From the NCBI GenBank assembly GCA_964023205.1, contig OZ026851.1, forward strand, positions 14,797,637-14,861,636: a stretch of 64,000 bases of DNA, written 5' to 3'. Positions within the stretch are counted from its first letter, which is position 1. Each line of letters begins with the position of its first letter. The DNA is from Lutraria lutraria (taxonomy: Eukaryota > Mollusca > Bivalvia > Venerida > Mactridae). Below the pieces are notes generated by a model. It had not been told where the DNA came from. It saw nothing but the letters and a program-made list of their open reading frames with translations, and made no database searches. Positions 57,551-64,000 of this stretch are shown one piece after another. The position numbers and the translations under genes are program-made.

Positions 57551-57668
57551 AATTTAAATGTGAAAGGGAGCAGTACAAATGTGAAGAAGACACACTAGTG
57601 TATAGACCTTGAACAAATCTGCGATGGTGAAAAGGATTGTGGTCAGGGTGAGGATGAAGCTAAATGTC
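57551..57668 (+). pseudogene. LDLa exon 2a, copy B, broken by an insertion
   Basis: Between CCTTGGCAG and GTAAGT, 118 bases in place of 117: three bases (GGA) are lost and four (CTAG) gained just before the third cysteine codon, turning ACA-TGT into ACACTAGTGT. The shift destroys the third cysteine and everything after. The remaining DNA is close to copy A. Confidence 0.75.
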
Positions 57669-58047
57669 GTAAGTGTCTTTTATTCTAAAATATGATTCAT
57701 TCAACCAAATTCTGGACACTTCAACATGACATTTACTGATGCTCCCCACGTTTGCCTTATAGTCTATTTACTTTAATCGAAGACCAAACAGTCACGGACA
57801 AAATCTACTAAATTTGTATCATCAAAATAAATATCGCCAATGACGTGAAAAATCAAGAACCCGACGATTTTCCATTAGAAATATATAGATACAGTAATAA
57901 TTATATTGAGTTGTCAATTAGAGGTCGTAGATTTGCGCTTTCAGCGTAGCACATGTTTCTTCTGAGAAAGAAGAATCAGTCTGTACGAGTTTTTTCATGA
58001 TGATAGGGCTGAACATGTAATAGAGGGACTTTTTGTTTCCTTGGCAG

Positions 58048-58164
58048 AATTTAAATGTGAAAGGGAGCAGTACAAATGTGAAGGAGAAGACACATGTATA
58101 GACCTTGAACAAATCTGCGATGGTGAGAAGGATTGTGGTCAGGGTGAGGATGAAGCTAAATGTC
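58048..58164 (+). CDS. LDLa exon 2b, copy B, intact
   Basis: 117 bases, phase 1-1, between TTGGCAG and GTAAGT. It encodes the same 39 residues as copy A exon 2 (FKCEREQYKCEGEDTC, ICDGEKDCGQGEDEAKC), with only synonymous changes in the stretch that I compared. The flanking intron is almost identical to copy A for over 200 bases upstream. The gene it belongs to appears broken by the two exons before it, although skipping them would keep the phase (all are 1-1). Confidence 0.65.
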
Positions 58165-58830
58165 GTAAGTGTCTTTCATTCTAACCAAGTCCTGTTGACA
58201 ATTTGAAGATTGATTTAATCTGCATAAGAGATGCGCTGTTATTCCAAAATATGATTCATTCAACAACAAATTCTGGACACTTCGACATGGCATAAACGGA
58301 TGCTCCCCACGTTTGCCTTAGTCTATTTACTTTAATCGGAGACCGTTACTAGTCACGGACAGAATCTACTAAATTTGTATCGGAAAACAGTCGAATAAGA
58401 TCTTCTGGAACACTTTATTCTTGTAACGTGTAACAATTTGTTCCATTATATTAGAGACACTCAAGTGAATAACGTTCAAATGAGTATAAAAGCAACATAT
58501 GTTTACAGTTTAGTCAGAAATGTATCAGTATATCTTCACTTATATCTTTATACACTGAAATGAAGAGATGATTTAGAGGTACTAGCTCATCATTCTTAGC
58601 TAACAATGCTCATAAAATGCCACCAATTTAAAATATACATTGAAAACTAAACATTTTGTAATTGTGTGTGATTTGAGTTTAAGGATATCTAATAAAGTAT
58701 CTACAATCAACGTTTGCTAACGTTTATTGATTATATACTTAATGTATATGTTTTTATTACTTTAAACCATTGCCCTCAGCAAATACACGCTCACAAACAA
58801 ATTTAATGGATGTGTCAATTGTAAAATAAA

Positions 58831-59434
58831 TATCTTAAGTACATACGTATACGCAAAGCATTCACTTGATAAGTCTAGACACTGGCAAGATTACATGAAC
58901 ATAATAAAGAATTGAAACTAACAAACAAAAATTAACACGCATGCTAGTGGAAAGAAATTTATATATTAAGCATTGCTTGTTTTCTAATCCATAATTTTAC
59001 TGTATCATATAGATGGATTCGAGTTTGCAGTCCGTGCAAAACAAAAACGCTAAAAACTAACATACTTGGGAGATCGCGAAAACATATGACATTATCAATA
59101 CGAGACTCGAATTTTTAAAATAAAACATATAAACGGAACAATTGTTCATTGAAACAACCTTGTCATATATTCGAATATTATTTAGCACCAGTTTCGTTGT
59201 TTGTCACAGTTGTTGATAAAATTGTCTTATCTGGCGGTATCCTCGTATGACGTCATTCAAGGGCGACAATTCAAATTACCACTTATTTGAAACGGTGTAT
59301 ATAGTAACTGATTATGTTATTAGAAGCTAGTCTATCAATGACCCTGTCTGTTTTATTCCCCCCCCCCCCCTTCTGTGGAATATACAGGACTGCTGGGTCT
59401 TAGTCACATGCCTCGCATTCCTGGTCCAATGTCT
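58831..59434. other. Spacer between copies B and C
   Basis: AT-rich, unmatched elsewhere in the window. A C run (about 12 C) lies at 59357-59370. No gene or repeat is recognised. Confidence 0.5.
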
Positions 59435-60244
59435 TTAAATTAATAGAGAAATCATGCAGCCGGAAAAACCATGGTGTTGTTGCAGGGAGTTTGTTGCTCA
59501 AGAGAGGGCCGCTCTGGAGAGGTAGTACTGCATATGTGCATGTACATGTATTTGTAAATAATTTCATAAGATACACACACATATAAATAAGTATAAGTCA
59601 ATAACCTTACCTTCTTGATTACTCACTTTATATTTAAACATCGAACTAGATTCATTGACTTTGTCGTGTGAATGGTGTACATGTACTGAGCTGTCAATTT
59701 GAAAACAGGAAACAACAAAAAAAAACATTCCCCTCTCTAAAAGCTCATTCAACAAAGGCCGACCACACCGTGTGTTAAAACAGTTTATCAGGATCAAAAT
59801 ATCACTATGAATGTAAGCTTTTTTTCAAAACTTTTATTATAATTTGTTTTCATTACTTTATGTTATATTTTCATAGCATTATTTTTAAATAACACAAATA
59901 TGCTATTTACATATTATATTGATATCTTTAATCTGAAACTGTAGACAATTTCGTACATATTTGATTTTAAAAGAACAAATAGGAGTCCGAAAAGTCGAAC
60001 ACTATCCAAATTTTAATGATCTATCTTGTGTATTGTATATTTTTATTGCCTAGTTTAGTAATATATCCAATAACCTTAATATATTTGTTATAACCACACA
60101 CATTTTACAGCATGTATATATATTTTCTGATATGTATGATCTGTTGTAAAATACAATGTATTTATTGTATGTTTTAAACAACATTTATTCGATGTTGTGT
60201 TTTGTTACTTTGTATTTATGTATGTACCTACTATTCATTTATTA

Positions 60245-60830
60245 TATCCCGCCAAAGCCGGAGGGATATTGTTTTGGCGTTGTCCGTCCGGCTGTTCGTC
60301 CGTCAGTTAATTCCGTCCGTCCGTGACACTTTTTGAAATTTGAATGACTTTTAAACTTTTGTTGGTGTCTGTTTGAAACTTGAAATATAGGTACAGGGTT
60401 GTAAGTGAAAGTGTATTTATCAAGAACCATAACTCTATCATGCATTTTAACTAAACTTATCCGCCTCTTCAACGTAGGAAATTTGTCACTGCCTCTGTAA
60501 CTTGCAATTACTTGAAAAGTATTAAAAAGAACCCCATGAAACTTGATATATTGGTAGAGCGTGATGAGAGGAAGTGCATTGAGCAAGAATCATAACGATA
60601 GCTTTCATTTTCATTGAATTATGACCCTTTTTGGACCTAGACTAATTGTCACTTTTACTGTTACTTATAATCTTTTTAAAAGTATTAATGTGAACCGCAT
60701 GAAGCTTGATATATTGGTAGAACATGATGAGTGGAAGAGTACTGATTAAGAACCATAACATTATCGTGCATTTCGACTAGATATTCACCATTTTCAACGT
60801 ATTTTTATTCACTTTCTCTGTAACTTACTT
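60245..60830. repeat. CCGCCAAAGCCGG-type interspersed repeat, copy in C
   Basis: Opens CCCGCCAAAGCCGGAGGGAT and continues as three or so degenerate units of about 150 bases with TTGATATATTGGTAGA and AAGAACCATAAC. Counterpart of 4055-4420 and 55515-56000. It is the fullest of the three. Confidence 0.6.
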
Positions 60831-63031
60831 TGCTGTAATGTGGCTTTACAGTAGATTTGTAGCTTACACAAGCATTCATGTTAGAAAGTACCATTCATTT
60901 ACATGTATCATGCTTCCTTCATGCTTTAACTGACTGACAAAAATACTTGACGGGGATGTCATTTCGACGAATTTGCTTAATTAACTTCATTTTTCTCGGA
61001 CGTACGTGTGAGGCTGGACCCTAAAAATAATTTAACCCCAATATAGCTTTGCTCCAAACAATTACAAGACAGCGAGGTTTCCATTTTATGTATAGTTCAG
61101 TGTTGTGTGGGTTTTCTGTTACGCGGTTTGGGAGAAAATGCATTTTTGGGAAAGTGGGATGTTTTTTTTATATGCTTTATCTAGCATCCTTTTATGATCA
61201 ATTTACATATGTTTAATGCTATCTTTTGTTGTTCTTCTTTTTTAAATGAACGCAATCGATTATAACCATGCTTGGAAGAAAAAGTTATCTGCCTGAATAC
61301 AAACGCGATGACCAAAGTATACTGTGTATTGGGAATATATGTCTAATTTATAGGAATGTCAAACCAGGAATAAATTGACTTTGTTATCATGTTTTATTGA
61401 TCTAATATTTCATAAGAACAACTTACGTACGGTATCAATCATACATGCGTTTTGTCACCAAGGGTCAAAACATGTCACTCAGTGGCTGGTTCGGTAGACG
61501 TTGCAAACGAAGCTCCATCTAATCCCACGCTCTATCGGCGAGTGACAGGCTGAGACTGGTATCATTTTTACCTATATTTCTTGGCATGATGTATTAATTA
61601 TTCAGAAGAAATTCACCATTCTATGGATGATTCAGTGGAAATCCTTCCATCCATTGGATGATATCTATCAGCGTAGAAAAATTAAAGCCACGCCAACTTT
61701 TAGTGAGTCTGCAATTGTTTAATGTGCACTTCGTTTGTTTGGAAAATTTATAAAGTAAAAACGCACGAGACTATAATCTTATGCGGTCGAAATTAAGTTA
61801 TATACCGTTCTTGACAAACACTTTACATTTAGTGGAATAAATATGACTAAATGCATGATTTATTCAACTGACCTAACATTAATTGGATAGATAGATAGAT
61901 AGATTTTCCTCCATAATTGAAGAGTATAACATATTTACAACAACAATATGACATCATATAAAAAGACATAAATTAAACAATTACATGCATATATATTTAA
62001 TATATTACAAGGAAAACGTATTACTGTACCTAACGTCTGTTGTAGACTGACCTTGTCGAAACGAAAAACAAGATACAGAGAACAGACTTTGAATTTTGAC
62101 ATACACGTTTACTAGTTACGTTTACTTTCCGTCATGGGACAATTAGCCGCAATCCGCTAATCAATGACAATGGAAACACAATTCGCGCCTCGCTTCCGAC
62201 CCTGGTAGTAGCAACTTATAAATGGATTTTGCGCCATAATGCCGTGAAATAGAATGGAAATCCCCCATAGCTTTTAGAAAGTATTCGCAATCTTAGAACG
62301 CAATCTTTCAATTTAATTTAAACAAACAAAATGGCTGCTCTGAAATGAAAATTCGATGTAAATAAGCAATTGATCAACCTTCTTTCGACCGTCTTTGGTC
62401 AAACACTATTCTGTCTGTACTGTGTAGTACGATTTCATGAAATTCCTAAATTGCCGCTTTTTAGCTTCGCGTTTGCCGAAGCTAATTTTTGAGAAATCTC
62501 ACTGTTAACGTGCTAATAATAGCAGAAATGCAGTGTATCACGCAGTTGTAATACTGATAAAAAAGACCAGCCCGGTAAGTTTACTTAAACTTTTCATACA
62601 AATACATTTCCTGACGAAAGAGTCAGGTTCTTCATTTAAATAATACCAAACTAAACGACAACAAATTGCTCATAAGTCGATAAGCGTACGCACGACACCA
62701 GTTTCTATTTTTAACCGTTGGAAAACAAAATTAGAACTGTAATTGAACGTTGATTTAAGTAATTGTAACGAATTCAACTAAAGAATTCGTTAATACAATT
62801 ACATTGCAAAACTGTCTATATATGAATTTAAGTTTAATCTCACTGCGACTGTCTCGCAGGTGTAGTGATGTCATGGTATAAACACCGTGTTCTTAAACAA
62901 AATGACAATATAGAAAACAAAATATTGATATTTGAGTTTTATAACCATTAAAAGCCTTCCTATAAACGGAAAACAGTTTTTTGGGTCGGAGGATTTGAAT
63001 ATGTTGGACGCATAACAGCTGGGACCATTAT

Positions 63032-63618
63032 GCATATTTATCCTGTTTCTACGATATTTTTAGACCTAATAAAGCAGTGACTGGATAAACCTAGCTTTAT
63101 CCTGTCACTAGATCACGTGGTCTGCTTTATTTTGGCACTTTTCCTACGCGCCGTAGTCCGCTCGTTATACAACAAAGTTTGCTTTTTATATTACAAAATG
63201 ATACAATGATATTTAATTAAAGCATTAATGCTATTTTGAGTATTAAATATTAAACCTTTAAATGCGTTATTTCCGTTTAAAAGGATGTAAAGCTCCGTGT
63301 GACGTCATAAGTGACGTGTGACGTCGTGACGTCACAAACGAAAAGACATAAGTGTACGTTACGTCACAAATAATTTGGCGAGAAAGAACGGATTTCAGCA
63401 AAATATGTAGTGGTGTACTTAACTTAATAAGTATAGCAGAATAAATCGAATACATGGTTGGTGTCGGAGATGGAGAAGGTTTATCCGGTTCGCTACGAAA
63501 ACGAATCTTGGCTCGCTAAAGCTCGCCAAGATACGCTTTCTCACTCACCGAATAAACCTTCTCCATCTCCGGCACCAACCATGTATTCTCTATGTAGGTT
63601 TCCAGATGATGTCAAACA
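63032..63618. other. Insertion specific to copy C, with CRE cluster and long hairpin
   Basis: The direct repeat ACAGCTGGGACCATTAT stands at both sides, while copies A and B have it once. Inside are an inverted pair at about 63077-63107 (GTGACTGGATAAA / TTTATCCTGTCAC), a cluster of TGACGT motifs at 63300-63370, and a 141-bp hairpin at 63448-63588. No coding evidence. Confidence 0.6.
63448..63588. repeat. Long hairpin, 42-bp arms
   Basis: Arm 63448-63489 begins GAATACATGGTTGGTGTCGG. Arm 63547-63588 is its reverse complement with 2 mismatches in 42. The 57-base centre is itself partly self-complementary (ATCTTGGC ... GCCAAGAT). The predicted 117-codon frame at 63458-63811 runs through this hairpin into the next exon and is not a gene. 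Confidence 0.85.
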
Positions 63619-63712
63619 ACAGCTGGGACCATTATACTCATGTTTCTTACAGATAACGTCAAACAAACACTATTTTGAAGAAAAGCCTGACGTGATTTTT
63701 TTTACATTTCAG

Positions 63713-63800
63713 AGATTTATGTTTTGTGTCCTAATGATTGCGCCACAGATACTAGCTGATTCATTAAAAACAGGAAACAGCAGAATTCTATTCACACCAT
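63713..63800 (+). CDS. Candidate first exon, copy C
   Basis: Counterpart of 8252-8339, 88 bases with the same acceptor and GTATGT donor. In the phase that fits a phase-1 LDLa exon it reads MFCVLMIAPQILADSLKTGN, with an ATG seven bases into the exon and a short hydrophobic run after it, so a start codon plus weak signal-like segment is possible here. The next exons lie outside the window. Confidence 0.35.
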
Positions 63801-64000
63801 GTATGTATTAATATTACATCATTTCGTATACTAATTATTCTTCTACAAATACAATAATTCCAAACGTTTATATATATGTATATATATTTGTTCTTCATTA
63901 CTTAATAGCATAACCATATTGAAATAAAGGCCCTAGTTTCACAAGAAAAATTAAGTAGAAACTCAATAATGGATTCAAGTGTTTTTTTCTGTCTAGAAAT

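Larger units (their letters stand above)
55370..58830. repeat. Segmental duplication copy B
   Basis: The block matches copy A in order: 55385-55780 with about 3935-4330, 56035-56235 with 6583-6790, 56240-56640 with 8040-8460, 56940-57350 with 8490-8890, 57800-58530 with 8870-9600, and 58755-58830 with 11225-11300. A further insertion at about 56675-56935 is shared with copy C (63905 onward) and absent from A, which points to B and C sharing an ancestor after A split off. The DNA equivalent to about 4400-6580 is lost. Confidence 0.8.
59435..64000. repeat. Segmental duplication copy C, cut by the window end
   Basis: The block matches copy A from about 3288 on, without the AGCTCAC element (empty site at about 61236-61256) and without the block at 7150-8035. 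It has two additions of its own: about 61886-62125 (starting with a short GATA run) and about 63032-63618 (bounded by a 17-base direct repeat ACAGCTGGGACCATTAT). It reaches the first exon (63713-63800); the LDLa exons should lie just past the window. Confidence 0.8.

Noticed and set aside
63458..63811. 117-codon frame near the window end
   Set aside because: It reads through both arms of a hairpin and an intron-exon border; only the last part is the conserved exon.

Overview
The window reads as nuclear DNA of an invertebrate, most likely a bivalve mollusc. It is AT-rich and gene-poor, its genes have small exons in long introns, and several repeat families in it are ones I associate with bivalve genomes (elements opening AGCTCAC and closing GGGCCATCTTGGCCCTCTTG, blocks opening CCGCCAAAGCCGG, and tandem blocks containing CAAGGTCAAGGTCAC). 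There are no prokaryotic features. The species cannot be fixed from the sequence alone.

The one host gene I can model lies on the + strand from about 8.25 to 41.68 kb. It has three LDL-receptor class A (LDLa) exons (8661-8798, 9114-9230, 21985-22101) followed by three exons (35531-35694, 38755-38918, 41460-41679) that encode a C-terminal module I do not recognise by name and a stop codon. All proposed junctions agree in phase (1/1, 1/1, 1/1, 0/0, 2/2). A further upstream exon (8252-8339), perhaps holding a start and a short hydrophobic stretch, is plausible. The product would be a roughly 300-340 residue, probably secreted or extracellular, calcium-binding LDLa protein.

The 5' part of this gene belongs to a tandem duplication. 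Copy A is about 3.29-11.3 kb, copy B about 55.37-58.83 kb and copy C about 59.44 kb to the window end, all in the same direction. Copy B looks broken: three exon-like segments have frame-changing indels, and its second LDLa exon has been duplicated once more through a 9-bp microhomology. Copy C runs out of the window. A relic of a block otherwise present only in copy A sits at 26.1-26.7 kb.

Most of the rest is mobile DNA. From 0.18 to 3.1 kb there are non-LTR retrotransposon fragments with a SINE. From 11.9 to 20.7 kb lies a decayed Penelope-like element (RT plus GIY-YIG) cut into four pieces by three insertions, one of which carries a fourth: a 3.8-kb element with TTCATGAA palindrome arrays at both ends, a 639-bp element with CCGG target duplications, and a 2.4-kb AGCTCAC element holding a ~1.36-kb tandem-repeat block. 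From 22.8 to 26.1 kb there are two related elements with GTACC-type terminal repeats. From 30.7 to 34.2 kb, on the - strand, is a decayed Mutator-like transposase followed by a DEDDh exonuclease domain. Three large minisatellites follow: 27-bp units filling one intron (35.7-38.5 kb), 38/40-bp units filling the next (39.1-41.3 kb) and 30/31-bp units just past the stop codon (42.2-44.1 kb). From 44 to 55 kb there are only scattered MITEs, hairpins, tRNA-derived SINE fragments and a LINE 3' fragment.

All gene models are read by eye. Identities to families come from recognised motifs and not from searches.
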